From contig CM049309.1 of NCBI GenBank assembly GCA_026874595.1, forward strand, positions 26,851,033 through 26,915,032: DNA of 64,000 bases. Direction: 5' to 3'. Positions 49,801 through 62,016 of this stretch are shown one piece after another (position 1 is the first letter of the stretch; every line of letters starts with the position of its first letter). This stretch comes from Sipunculus nudus. Lineage: Eukaryota; Annelida; Sipuncula; Golfingiida; Sipunculidae. The translations under genes and the position numbers were made by a program. The notes under the pieces were generated by a model. It ran no database searches and was not told where the DNA came from. It was given only the letters and a program-made list of their open reading frames with translations.

Positions 49801-52022
49801 AAACATAATGCACTTTGTAAAAAAATCAAGAAATATATTTACTCCCTTAACAAGAGGATTGCTGAAGCTAGAGAATTTTTGTCAGGGATGTAACATTATT
49901 AATCAAGATTCAATTGAATACCTAAGATTAGTTCTGAATTTTTCAAATTTTATAAGTTATTAGTATAAATATAAAATTAGTACCTTAAATTTTGCCTAAC
50001 TTTGACCATGGCACGTTTGTTTCCTGTGAGTACTGTTGATATAATTTTCATATCATGCACACATAAGGATTTCAGCTTTTTAGTTTAGACAGCTGAAAGA
50101 AATTGGTCAAAAATTGTAGCTTTTATTAATGTTTTTAAGAGACCATGTCAAACCCAGGCTCTCCCCAGCCCCTCTTCAGTCACCTGTATGTTGACCTTGT
50201 TGACCTTTCAGCAGATTATGCACGCTTGAGGCAAGGCATACACTTGGGCAGCCAGGCAGCTTATGGCCAGCCACAGTTGGTCCAGGAGTCTAACCCAACT
50301 CATCTAGTAGTTGTTTTGACCAACAACATAAAAATAAACAATAAATTAATAAATTTTTATTGGTTTTTAATAACAAAAATAAGAAATATTAATAGAAAAG
50401 GAATTTGTTAGTTGATGAGTAACAGGAAATTAACTGGCAGTTACTAGTGATGTAAGAATCTTGTATGGATGGATAGAATGTCACATATTCCAAATAACAC
50501 CAATACCTATGGTATTTTTCAGTTCAAATCTAATGATAAAAAAATAAATCATATTTTTCATTACTAATCTACGCTCTTTACACAGCACTTTAACTATAGG
50601 CCGACTGCCTATATGGTAAGCGCTGTTTGTTATGACCTCGTATCCTGAATTGCTACACCATAGGGGAGCACTGTATTTTTGTCCAATCAGATGAGACCTT
50701 GTGCTGGAAGACACGGCCAAGCGAGGAATACATGGAGCCAATCATGTTCATTTCATTTTGAGTGACAGCTCATCGTCATGGTAACCGTCTGAACAGGCCA
50801 CAGGCTCAGAGAGAATTGCAGCAGACGTGGTTTGCTTAGGGTCTTGGCCACATATGATGCCCGGCCGGTGAGCTGTCATTCAAATGAAACGTAACAACAA
50901 AGGCTGCGTGCACACCTTGCTGGCTGGTTTCAGTTCTGCAGACAGCAGATAAATGGCTAAGCTCACACAGTCACACTGTCAGAATCGAATCGGTCGATGA
51001 TGCAAAAATGCAGAGGGAGCAATTAAAATTTGACCGTTAACTGTCTTCAAATGGGGCTTGAAGCGTAGCTATGGGCGGAGCCAGGATGCCTGTGGATTGT
51101 TTGTTTATTGGCATCAGGTTGGCTGCTTGTCACATTATACGCATGTGTTTTTAAGTGAACAACGAACCGCCATATGGTGTCTAAATATATCATAAACGGT
51201 CAAAGCTGGCAGCGTGAAAATCAGTTGCTTCTTTAGAAGCGTAAGATTTCCGCTGCCTCGGGAGTGTATTACTAATCATGAGGGATCATATGAAGGAAAT
51301 TAATGATAGACAAAGATGCAGTTGATAATATTAATCTAGATTCCTAGTGTGTCTAGTGTGTAGATTGATGTGAAAGTAGTCCAAAGTGAATATATTACAA
51401 TTTTTTTTTTAATATAAAAAAAAGCCAGAAAACCAGGTACTATGATCATTATATAAATTTGTGAATTTTGTATATTCTGGATTCTCAACATCATTGTATG
51501 GCTAAAACTGAATAAATACCAGACATGGTGCATATTCTTTGCAAATGTATTTGAATACGATAAAAAATGAAGTATTTGAATACCAGTGCAAATACTTTCA
51601 AAATGTATTCATGAATGCATTTATGAAAATATTCTATAATATTATTTTAACAATCATTTCAGTTATATTTTATTTTTAAAAAAAATATGATTCTCTTATT
51701 TAAAAAAAATTATATTTGGCACAATATTTGTTATTAAATTTTAATAAATAGTTAAACTCTTATATTATATGTGCTGCTTATAAGTTATATGGCCAAGTCA
51801 AAATCTGTGTGACAGTACCACTCCATTTGTTAATAAAATAAATGAAATCAATCCTCTTTCCTGTCTCCAAAGATACTATCAAAATCATACATAAGCTAAA
51901 CACCAATAACTCATAATACAGCTTATATTTATTACCACACAAAACCAGCATGTGCCTCATTTCCAAATCATATTTTTTTTATCATATATAACAGCTGAGC
52001 GACGTGACCCATGGGTCCCTTG
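49801..52022 (+). mobile_element. F1b element, 5' truncated, with an insertion
   Basis: Near copy of 59830-61323, ending CAGCTGAGCGACGTGAC, GACCCATGGGTC and CCTTG before TT. Relative to that copy it has an extra 699 bp at 50569-51267. Confidence 0.75.
50569..51267. mobile_element. Unclassified 699-bp insertion with 9-bp TSD
   Basis: Flanked by ATTACTAAT at 50560-50568 and 51268-51276. The homologous site near 60507 has a single ATTTCTAAT. The insert is more GC-rich than its host, starts CTACGCTCTTTACACAGC and ends CTCGGGAGTGT. No obvious terminal inverted repeat or coding. Confidence 0.7.
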
Positions 52023-52827
52023 TTTAGGTCTTGGGATACTAAGGCATCTCCAATGCCAGAAATTTCTAGTTTTTCATTTATTCCTGATTTCTTTTTTATT
52101 GAAAGTCAGCTGAAAAGCATTTTGTATTGGGAAAATTTATTTCAAAGTTATTTCAAGTGGGGACCACTTTTGTGTACAGATGGCAGCACTTGGTTAACCG
52201 TGGGCAGATTGCCTAGATTTACCAGTGGCTGGATGTTCGCTTTTAGCCAGGATGATGTCAGCTCTATAAATAGCTTTGGCACAGTGCCAGGATTGGAACA
52301 AGTGCAGCCAGGTATAGGTCAAGAGTTCACTCAGTGCAGTAGCTGCATTCTATTTATAACTTTGGCAGACTGCCAACTGTATCAGATTTTGTGCCAAAGG
52401 TCAGTCTGGATCTGTTTATAGCTTTGGCAAACTGCCATCTGTGTCAGATTATGCAACAGGTCAAGAGTTCACTCAGTGCAGCCAGGTACAGGTCAAAAGT
52501 TCACTCAGTCTAGCCAGGTGCAGGTCAAGAGTTCACTCACTGTAGTAGCTTGAGCCAGCAATTTGTCACAGTTCACTCAGGGCAACTGCCTCTCTCACCT
52601 TAGCCTAGTCAGCCTATTGCATCAAACTCAAGGGATGTTTGATGTATTGGCCTGATTTTTTAACCTGTCTATGAGTCTTTGATGGCTTTCTCGTTCACAA
52701 GACAGGTGTTGTATGTGCCTGCTTATTGCTTTAGGGGAATTTGATCTAACAGCCTGAAATTGGGCAGATTTATACATATTGTAAAGCACTGTCATAAACA
52801 AGACTGATGGCGCCACCTACAATCATT
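52023..52827 (+). mobile_element. F2 fragment (left of F4 insertion)
   Basis: GCAGACTGCCAACTGT and GTTCACTCAGTGCAGCCAGG sub-repeats, then GGCGCCACCTACAATCATT, where the F4 element begins. F2 resumes at 54011. Confidence 0.6.
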
Positions 52828-54010
52828 GTATCCGCCAAAACGAAGTTTTGCGGATACTCTGTTTTTGACCAGGTTCCTCTGCCACCGCCGTCGCGTTCGT
52901 TTCCCGAGAACTCCTCTGAGACTACTGCACGGATTTTTCCGAAACTTACACAAATTATCGGGTCACATGTGAACTGGTGCCTAACCAAGTGGCCTTGACC
53001 TCTGACCTTTCCTCTCTGCCAAGCGTCAGTTTGTGCGTCTGTTCCACACATAAACCCACATATCTCGGGAACCGTTTGACCGATCAGGAAATTTTTTTAC
53101 GCAAATGTAGCCCTTGGATAGCTTTATAACATACACAAAAAAAGGTGGCGCCACCTGCAGCCATTTTTGCACAGCGTCCATCTGTTTGTCTGCCTTGGGT
53201 TAAAATCACTCATATCTCTGCAGTGGTTTGACCAAATTACCTGAAATTTGGCATGCCTATACATCCCGCATAGCTTTCTTGATTTTATGACAGGTGGCGC
53301 CACCTACATTCATGTTCAAGCTGTAGACATCCATGCTCATATCTCTGAACTTGTTCGACCAATCAGGAAAATTTTTTTACACAAATGTAGCCCTTGGATA
53401 GCTTTATAACACACAAAAATGGTGGCGCCACCTGCAGCCATTTTTGCACAGCGTCCATCTGTTTGTCTACCTTGGGTTAAAATCACTCATATCTCTGCAG
53501 TGGTTTGACCAAATTACCTGTAATTCGGCATGCTTATACATCCTAGATAGCTTTCTTGATTTAATGACAGGTGGCGCCAGCTCTATTCACATTCACGCTG
53601 CAGACATTAATGCTTATATCTCCGGACTCATTTGACCAATCAGGAAAAAAACATTTACACAAATGTAGCCCTTGGATAGCTTTATAAAATACACAAATAT
53701 GGTGGTGCCACCTGCAGCCATTTTTGCACAGCGTCCATCTGTTTGTCTGCTGTGGGATAAAATCACTCATATCTCTGCAGTGGGTTTGACTTTTCCACCT
53801 GAAATTTTGCATGTGTATACATCTTGGATAGTTTCTCGTTCAAATAACAGGTGGCGCCACCTACAATCATGTTTATGTGGCAGAGATCCATTCTAATATG
53901 TAACACATGTAACTCTATTTCCCCTGCCACTCAAACCATGCCTCACTTCACCCATCCTACTCTGATTTTGGTGGATACACGTAGTCGCTTGTTGACTACC
54001 CGTATTCTAG
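52828..54010 (+). mobile_element. F4 Helitron-like element, complete ends
   Basis: It starts GTATCCGCCAAAACG, which folds with GTTTTGCGGATAC. The inverted partner TTTTGGTGGATAC lies near 53970, followed by hairpin GTAGTC-GCTTGTT-GACTAC and terminus CCGTATTCTAG before TTTT. 1,183 bp. The interior has three ~280-bp units, each with two GGTGGCGCCACC-type palindromes. Flanking F2 sequence rejoins without duplication. Confidence 0.8.
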
Positions 54011-54151
54011 TTTTGAACAGTGTATGTTATTTCACTTAATAATCAAATGTGTATTATTATACTTCAGTTAATCCCCTTTTTCTTCCTTATTCTATAATTG
54101 ACACATGTTACACCACTTAGCAAGGCCATTTCCCCATAGCTTTTCAAATGC

Positions 54152-54154
<3 letters not shown>

Positions 54155-54236
<82 letters not shown>
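54155..54236. repeat. TA microsatellite
   Basis: (TA)n with two short interruptions. Confidence 0.9.
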
Positions 54237-54238
<2 letters not shown>

Positions 54239-54280
54239 AGAAAAAAAAGTTTATTTTGCACTTGGTAAAATTTTCCCAAA

Positions 54281-54345
54281 ATTCAGCTGAGCGTACAACA
54301 AGTACTCAGTACAACAAGGGACCCATGGGTCATAGTCACTCAGCT
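54281..54345. repeat. Two F1 3' ends facing each other
   Basis: TTCAGCTGAGCG (+) at about 54282 is followed by AACAAGGGACCCATGGGTC...CACTCAGCT, which is an F1 3' end on the minus strand. It is the only minus-strand F1 terminus I found. Confidence 0.55.
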
Positions 54346-54404
54346 CTACTGAAACAAACAAATTTTTTTGTCTTTATTTACAGGCGGACTTCATTGGTGA
54401 CAAG

Positions 54405-54660
54405 AAGCAGTCATAAGAAGTAGCAGAGTGAACTTTAAACTCTGCTTATAACATGAGAAGGAGTAGAGGGAACTTTAAACTCTGCTTATAACATGAGAAG
54501 GAGTAGAGGGAACTTTAAACTCTGCTTATAACATGAGAAGGAGTAGAGGGAACTTTAAACTCTGCTTATAACATTAGAAGGAGTAGAGTGAACTTAACCT
54601 CTGCTTATAACATGAGAAGGAGCAGAGTGAACTTCAACCTCTGCTTAAAACTTGAGAACT
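54405..54660 (+). repeat. 40-bp tandem repeat, about six copies
   Basis: Unit includes GAGAAGGAGTAGAGGGAACT and CTCTGCTTATAACAT. Starts at 54455, 54495 and 54535 are exactly 40 bp apart with almost no divergence; the outer copies are diverged. Confidence 0.9.
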
Positions 54661-55002
54661 GTGATGGGCTTCAGACATCTTTCACTGAATATGATATTAA
54701 CAAATCAAACAATTGGATTAGTTGATAATTATTGTTATATATCTTTTACTGATAATTATATTGGATTGATTATAAATATATAAAATAAATTTTAATGTCT
54801 ATTTAATGATAAGTTTCAAGCTGACTGCCTGTAGTCACTGATAACCATAGTCCATATCTTTATTATCATTGTATATGTATCTCTCTTTGAAGTTTACAAA
54901 TTTTGAATATATATTTTATTAATCACATGAAAATCTGGCAGAAGGAAACAATAGTCCCATTTAAGGTTAATAAAAATGCAACAAAAAATACTTTAAGTCT
55001 TT
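54661..55002. other. AT-rich DNA, no gene seen
   Basis: No coding frame or recognised repeat. Confidence 0.5.
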
Positions 55003-55382
55003 TTATACACCTGCTTTTGACAGGACATATTATGGTATACCCTCTGTCTGTCTGTCCGTAACTTTTAGTGTCACCTCAATAACTTAGCGGGGCTTCGATC
55101 GATTTTCACAAAACTCCCCATAACTAATAATCAATAGATAATCTCACCCGAGTAATGTTATAGGCAAAATCCACTCATAGGTCAGAGGTCATTAGGCTAC
55201 TTTGTGGTGTCGCTGTGATAACGTATAGGGAATTTAATGTATTTTACAAAAACTCAATAGAAATATTAATCAGTATAATATATCACCTAAGTTCTATTTC
55301 CAGCAAAATCCATGCATATTTAATGAGGTGAGAGGTCACAAAATATGCAACAGGCAATTATGCACCATTTGTGGTGCTCTTG
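55003..55382 (+). mobile_element. F5 miniature Helitron-like element
   Basis: 380 bp. It starts TTATACACCTGCTTTTGAC in a T run, then has a TCTG/CCGT tract. It ends with hairpin GCACCA-TTTG-TGGTGC (55362-55377) and TCTTG before TTT. Same plan as F1 and F2 but without a long tandem array. A subterminal inverted motif is not clear. Confidence 0.55.
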
Positions 55383-56161
55383 TTTAATATTTTTTTTTTT
55401 TTAGATTTTAATGTGTTGTATATATGTGGAACCTATTGATTATTTCATTTTGTGTACACTATCAAAGTTAATAACTTTTAACTTTTGCAAATACTGCAAG
55501 ACTTTAAATACAACTTCACAATATGATGGATTCTCATGAAGCATAATTCCAGTGAATATTTAGATGTGCTGTATAACCTGAAAGTGTTTCAGCACATTAA
55601 AAGCTCATCTGAAGCAGTCAAAGGTCACAGCCACAGGACCCACTTCCTTTAAAAGATTTTGGACTCATTTGAAGCCAAACCGTTTGACTAAAACCTTTCA
55701 TCTTGCACATATGGTTCACCCACCCACAGATGAAGAATCCTTTTGAGTTTGAGGTCACAGAGTGAAAGGTCAAGATCACAGAGCTGCCCTCCTCATTTTT
55801 AAACTGTGTTATACACCCAGTATAATTATGCTCCCGCGCAAGGGGATGCTCCACTTTGCGATGCCAATTTTAGTTTTTGGTACTGAGATACTTAGTATCA
55901 ATGAAACAGTTTAAGATTAGAAGCACAAAATAACCACAAATGAAGCACACTCAATACCCCAAAATTTCTGTAAGGGCAGGGGCGTAGCCAGAGGGAGGCA
56001 GCAGGGGGCATCCAGTACTCCCCTTCCTCCCAGAATTTCACCCAGTCTAATAATGATTAAATTTTCTAAAACACAATCATGAAAATCCTGTCACTGGGAT
56101 CAGTAGATTTGGGACTTATTTCTAGGCCTACATTTCATTTAGTATGATCCTGCAATATATT
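55383..56161. other. No gene seen; degenerate repeat pieces
   Basis: A weak AGGTCA-type unit lies at 55616-55790, and GCAGGGGCGTAGCCAG near 55976 resembles a DNA-transposon terminus. No coding. Confidence 0.4.
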
Positions 56162-56585
56162 TGTAGCTCAGCTGACTATAAGTCATCTGAGCTATAGCGA
56201 TGGTCATCCGTCTGTTAACAAGGAAACTTTTGGACCTATGAATCCAAAAATCAACATACAGTTAGATGTGCTCAAGTTCTCCTACCAAACCCAAAACTGG
56301 GTCACTATGACTTCGTCCCCTTGGAAAATTAAGTAGCAACCTCCGTTTTCAATTAAAACCTGTTGTTTCACTTCAAGAGTAATTATATTAAAACCTCTAA
56401 TGTTTTGTTTCTATTTGGCATAAATCATCATCTATATATTTCCTATGTACATGCAAGAAATTTGGTCAGTATTGCATAATTAGAAGTTAAGGATTTGAAC
56501 TTAATTAACCTTGTCAAATCATCAGGAAATATATTTTGTCACTTAACATGTTCACCGTTAAAGCTACAGCTTTTTTTCATATGCC
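56162..56585 (+). mobile_element. F1b 5' fragment
   Basis: TAGCTCAGCTGACTATAAG start with TTAGATGTGC, ACTTCGTCCCC and GAAATTTGGTCAG of the F1b interior, cut by the next start at 56614. Confidence 0.6.
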
Positions 56586-56613
56586 AGAAACTATATCAGG
56601 ATTTTGTAATATT

Positions 56614-57503
56614 TTAAGCTCAGCTGACTTGAAGTCATCTGAGCTATAGCGATCACTCTTTGTCAGTCGTCTGTTAGTCTGTCTGTCTGTCTGTCTGTCG
56701 GTCTGTTTATTAACAGGGCACAAATTATAACCAGTAGACCTTGAATCTTCTAACTTGACATCCAGGGAGGTCCATGAAAGTCTCCTTGGAAACCTGAAAT
56801 AAGTCTCTGTTACCCATATCCTCAGAGCTATTGGGCTCAGAAATACCCCCCCCCCCCCCCCCCCCCGGATAATAGCAAAAATTGATAGAAAAGCTTCAGT
56901 ATCTGAACAATGAATACATTGATCACCGTGATATTTTGAATACATATTGATCATGGAGTGTTACATTAGTTCCTGCAGACTGGTGGCGCCACCTGGATTT
57001 TTAACAATTTTATGCATTGTTTTCTCCATTTTTGAGACCTTTAAAGATGTGGTTGTCTGTTAACTGGGGAACAAATTGTAACCACTGGACCTAGAAACTT
57101 CTAATTTGACATCCTGGGAGATACATTAAAAGTCTCCTTGAAAACCTTAAATAAGGATTCTTTTACCTATATTCTCCCAGCTGTGGGGCTTATAAGTACC
57201 CCCAGAATAACTGAAAATTTAATACCAAAGCAGGGCACAAATCATAACTATTAGACCTTGAATCTTCTAACTTGACATCCTGAGAGTTCCTCAAAAGTTC
57301 TTTTCAGAAACCTGAAATTAGGCCTCTGTTACCTATATCCTCCGAGCTAACGGGCTAGAAAGTACCTCCGAGAATAATTAAAAATTTGAAACAAAAACTC
57401 CAGTATCTGAAAGACTAATGCATTGATCACAATGATTCTTTGTATGCATTTTGATCATGGAGTGTTTCATCATTTCCTGTAGACTGTTGGTGCCACCTGG
57501 ATT
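56614..57503 (+). mobile_element. F1 5' part with 345-type units
   Basis: TTAAGCTCAGCTGACTTG start, a TCTG/CGTC tract, and about 2.5 units including GGTGGCGCCACCTGG near 56984. Interrupted by F2 at 57504. F1-type sequence resumes at 58548-58771 and 61324-61640. Confidence 0.65.
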
Positions 57504-58059
57504 TTAGTGCACCTGTGAGCTTATGCAATGGTGCGGATTCGTCAGTCGTGCGTCGTCTGTACGTTAACCGTAGCTAACTCAAAAACGGCAGGAGCTAGCA
57601 TCACCAAATTTTTTGCAAATAATCAGTCATCTGAAAAAACTATCAGATTTTGTTTATTTATTTTCTGGGGGAAAAGCTAAAAAAGCTTAAAAAATCTTCT
57701 CTGAAACTGTCCAGCCAAATTTTCCCATATTTCACAGAAATTATCCCTGGAACAATCTCTCTCAAGTTTGTTCAAATGGTTCCAGTTCGGAGATTTTTGG
57801 CCGAGTTACAGGAGGTTGAACGTAGTCATCTGTCCAGAAAAGCACACTAAAGTTTCGATCTCAGAAACAGCTAGAGCTATCATCACCAAATTTTATGCCA
57901 ATGTGTGTCACATACATCACCGTGGCAACTGACCTGGCTCTGTCTGGTGTATAGACAATGTGTCTAGACGTCTAGACACATTGTCTAGACGCAGAATGCC
58001 CAGATTAGAACTATTGGAACTATATCTTTTAACTGTTTGAAAAAACTTGGTTTGCATTT
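57504..58059 (+). mobile_element. F2 5' fragment with 36-bp palindrome
   Basis: TTAGTGCACCTGTGAGC start, CGTC tract and one F2 unit. A perfect 36-bp palindrome lies at 57952-57987 (centre GAC|GTC, arms rich in GTCTAGAC). Confidence 0.6.
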
Positions 58060-58547
58060 TTAGCAAATCTGTGAGCTGATGCAATGGTGTGGCATCATCC
58101 GTCTTCCATCGTCCGTCGTGTGTCATAGCTATCTCAAAAAGGGCAGGAGCTAGCATCACCAATTTTTTTGCAAAAATTTGTCAACTAAAAAATTCTATCG
58201 GATTTTGCTTTTTTCTTGGCCAACTGCATTTTCTTTGATTTTATAGGGAAGAAGCTAAAAAACATTAAAAAATGTTCTTCTCCGAAACCATGCTGCCAAA
58301 TTGTCCGTTCATCTGTCCAAATAATCCTTCCTGGCGGAAAGAACATATCCAAAAAATCCTGACTGATACATCCTAGTTTTAAAATGTCCTAGTCCAAAAC
58401 TTGCAGGTCCGAAACGTCCATTTTGCTGAAATCATAATGACTAAGGAAGATATGCAGGACATAAGAGGATCAATATTAAATTTTAAAGATAAACCACCAT
58501 TCATACTCCCAAACTTTGCCCAGGTTCGCACAGGCCTGTAGGCCTTG
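58060..58547 (+). mobile_element. Short complete-ended F2 element
   Basis: 488 bp. Starts TTAGCAAATCTGTGAGC, ends CAGGTTCGCACAGGCCTGTA with GGCCTTG before TTT. Confidence 0.7.
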
Positions 58548-58771
58548 TTTTCTAATTTTTAAACATTCTTTTCTATTTTTTTAAAAGTCTCATAAGAAAC
58601 CTGAAAAAAGTCTGTTACCCATATCCTTTGAGCTATGGGGCTCAGAAGTACTCCCAGAATAATTAAAAATCTGATACAAAAGCTCCAGTTTCTGAACAAC
58701 TAATGCGTTGATCACCATAATTTTGGTCGTCTGTTAACAGGGCACAAATCATAAATGTTAGACCTAGAATT

Positions 58772-61323
58772 TTAAGCTCAGCTGACTATAAGTCATCTGA
58801 GCTATAGTCGTGGTCCATTGTCCGTCGTCCGTCCGTCTGTCCGTCCGTAGAACTGGCACGTTTCAACACCATTGGACCTACAAATCTGAAATTCGCCATA
58901 TAGTTAGATGTCCCCAAAATCTCCTACCATGCCGAAAAAATTGGGTCAATAGGACTTCGTTCCTTCGAGATATTAAGGAAAAACCTCAATCTTTTATTAG
59001 AAATCTATTTTCACACTTCAGGACTGCCTAATATCAAAACCACTCATCTGGTTTTCTTCATATTTACCATAAATATTCCTCTATATAGTTCCTATGTACA
59101 TGCCAGAAATTAAGTCAGTATTATTTATTTTTAAAAAAGTTATGGGCCCAAACATAAAGGACTTTGTAAAAAAATCAGGAAAGATATTTGGTCACTTAAG
59201 ACCAAAAGTGTTAAAGGTAGGGACTTTTTTTCAGTAATACAACTTTAATTGATCAAAATTTAATTGTATACCAAAAATTAGATCAAAATCTGTTAAATTT
59301 TTTTAAATATTGGCAAAAATATAAAATTGGTACCTTAAATTTTGCCCAAGTTTGACCATGACACGTTTTTTTCCTGTAAGTACTGTGGATTTAATTTTCA
59401 CAGCATGTTTTTGTTAGCATTTTGTCTGTTAACACCAAAAATTTGAAACCAGTTGATCAAAAACTGTAGATTGTATTCAAGTTTTCAAGCTCCATGTCAC
59501 ATCAAGTTTACATCAAGCTAGTGTTATGCAGTTTGCTAGAGCTCAGCTCCCCAGCTTCAGCTCTAAGTTCCTCAAATTTAGCATTCAGTTAGATGTCTCC
59601 AAAATCCCCTACCATGCCAAGAATTTGATCACTAGGACTTAATTCCTTCGAAATATTAATGAAAAACTTCATTTTTCCATTAAAAACCCATTGTTACACT
59701 GTAAGACTGCCTAATATCAAAACAACTGATCTGACTTTGATCATATATAATATACATATTTTTCTATACATTCGCTATGCACATGCCAGAAATGATGTCA
59801 GTATTGCGTAATTGTTTTAAGTTATAGGCCAAAACATAATGCACTTTTTAAAAAATCAAGAAATATATTTACTCCCTTAACAAGAGCTAAGAGAAGCTAG
59901 AGATTTTTTGTCAGGGATGTAACATTATTTAATCAAGATCCAATTGAATACCAAAAATTAGTTCTGAATTTTTCAAATTTTATAAGTTATTAGTATAAAT
60001 ATAAAATTAGTACCTTAAATTTTGCCCAACTTTGACCATGGATCATTTGTTTCCTGAGAGCACTGTTGATATAATTTTCATATCATGCCCAGGCTTAATC
60101 CAGCCCCTCTTCAGTCACCTGTATGTTGACCTTGTTGACCTTTCATCAGATTATGCATGCTTGAGCGAAGCATACACTGGGGCAGCCAGGCAGCTAATGC
60201 CCAGCCACAGTTGATCCAGGTGTCCAACCCAACTCATCTAGTTGTTGTTTTGAAAAACAACATAACAATAAACAATAAATTAATAATTTTGTATTGTTTT
60301 TTTTATAACAAATTAAAGAAAAATTAATAGAAATGGAATTTGTTAGTTGATGAGTAACAGAAAATTAACTTTCAGTTACTGATGATGTAAGAATCTTGTA
60401 TGGATGGAGAGAATGTCAATGTCAATGTTATTCCAAATAACACCATGCAGTCACCTATGGTATTTTTCAGTGAAATTTTAATGATAAAAAAATAAATCAT
60501 ATTATTCATTTCTAATCATTAGGGATCATATAAAGGAAATTAATGATAGACAAAGATGCAGTTGATAATATTAATCTAGATTCCTTCTGTGTCTAGTGTG
60601 TAGATTGATGTGAAAGTAGTCCAAAGTGAATATATTACATTTATTTTTTTTAATATAAATAAAAGCCATAAAACCAGGTACTTATGATCATTATTTAAAT
60701 TTGTGAATTTTGTTTATTCTGGATTCTCAACATCTTTGTTTGGCTAAAACTGAATAAATACTAGACATGGTGCGAATGCTTTGCAAATGTATTTGAATAC
60801 AAATATGAATATGTACTGCATTAAAAAATTTTATTGCATAAGAATGGGAATTCAGGTAAAAATGAAAGTATTTGAATACGAGTGCAGATACTTTCAAAAT
60901 GTATTCATGAATGCATTCATGAATATATTCTATAATATTATTTCAATAATCACTCAGTTATATTTTATTTTAAAAAATCATATGATTTTCTTATTATTTT
61001 ATTTTAATAAAAGTTATATTGACACAGTATTTGTTATTAAATTTTAATAAATAGTTAAACTCTTTTATTATATGTGCTGCTTATAAGTTATATGGCAAAA
61101 TCAAAATCTGTGTGACAATAGCACTCCATTTGTTAATAAAATAAATGAAATCAATCCTCTTCCCTGTCTCCAAAGATACTATCAAAATCATACATAAGCT
61201 AAACACCAACAACTCATAATAAAGCTTATATTTATTACCACACAAAACAAGCATGTGCCTCTTTCCCAAATCATATTTTTTATCATATATAACAGCTGAG
61301 CACCGTGACCCATGGGTCCCTTG
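58772..61323 (+). mobile_element. F1b Helitron-like element, complete ends
   Basis: 2,552 bp from TTAAGCTCAGCTGACTATAA to CAGCTGAGCACCGTGAC, GACCCATGGGTC and CCTTG before TT. It sits between F1 345-type sequence on both sides (GACCTAGAAT before, TTGACATCCAGGG after). The interior has two F1b units, then AT-rich unique-like sequence shared with 49801-52022. Confidence 0.75.
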
Positions 61324-62016
61324 TTTAAGTTGACATCCAGGGTCAGTTCCATTAAAAATCTCCTTGGAAACCTGAAATTAGGTCTCTGTTACCCATATCT
61401 TTTGAGCTATAGGGCTCATAAGTATCCCCCCCCCCCAAATACCGGCTAATTCAAAATTTGATACAAAAGTTCCAGTATATTAATAACTAATGCATTGATC
61501 ACCATGATTCTCTGCATGTATATTGATTATGGAGTGTTCATCTGTTCCTTCAGACTGGTGGTGCCCCCTGCATTTTTTCGAAATTTACACATTTTTGAGA
61601 CCTTCAAATAAAGCAGTCTTGCTTTTAATAGGCCACAAAATGAAACATTTAGACCTAGAACCTATCTAAGTTCGGAGGCAAACGAGGTTTCATCATATGC
61701 ATCATTGCCTTCGCCAAATCTTTCGGGCCCCCTCCCCTCCCTCAATTGTTGCTATGCCCCTGCTTGCTGGTATTCCTGGGATTCATGATAAAATTAAAAT
61801 TGAAAGTTTACACTACAATTAGAACAAAAAGCTTTATTTTAAGCAAGGTACTTGTACAAATTGTATTAAATAACTAAGTGTTGGTTAACTGGTTGGTTAA
61901 CTTTGTTCACTCTTTGGCATGACATCATCACCTATGGCTTGTTAGATTGCTCAGACTTACTGGGTATGTGCCTGTCAGCATGACACTTTCAGTATTAGGG
62001 GTCTTGGGTCATGTTT
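61324..62016. other. F1-type unit then non-coding DNA
   Basis: To about 61640 this is a 345-type unit. GCAGGGGCATAGCAACAATT (minus strand, near 61760) recalls the motif near 55976 in inverted orientation. No gene. Confidence 0.45.
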
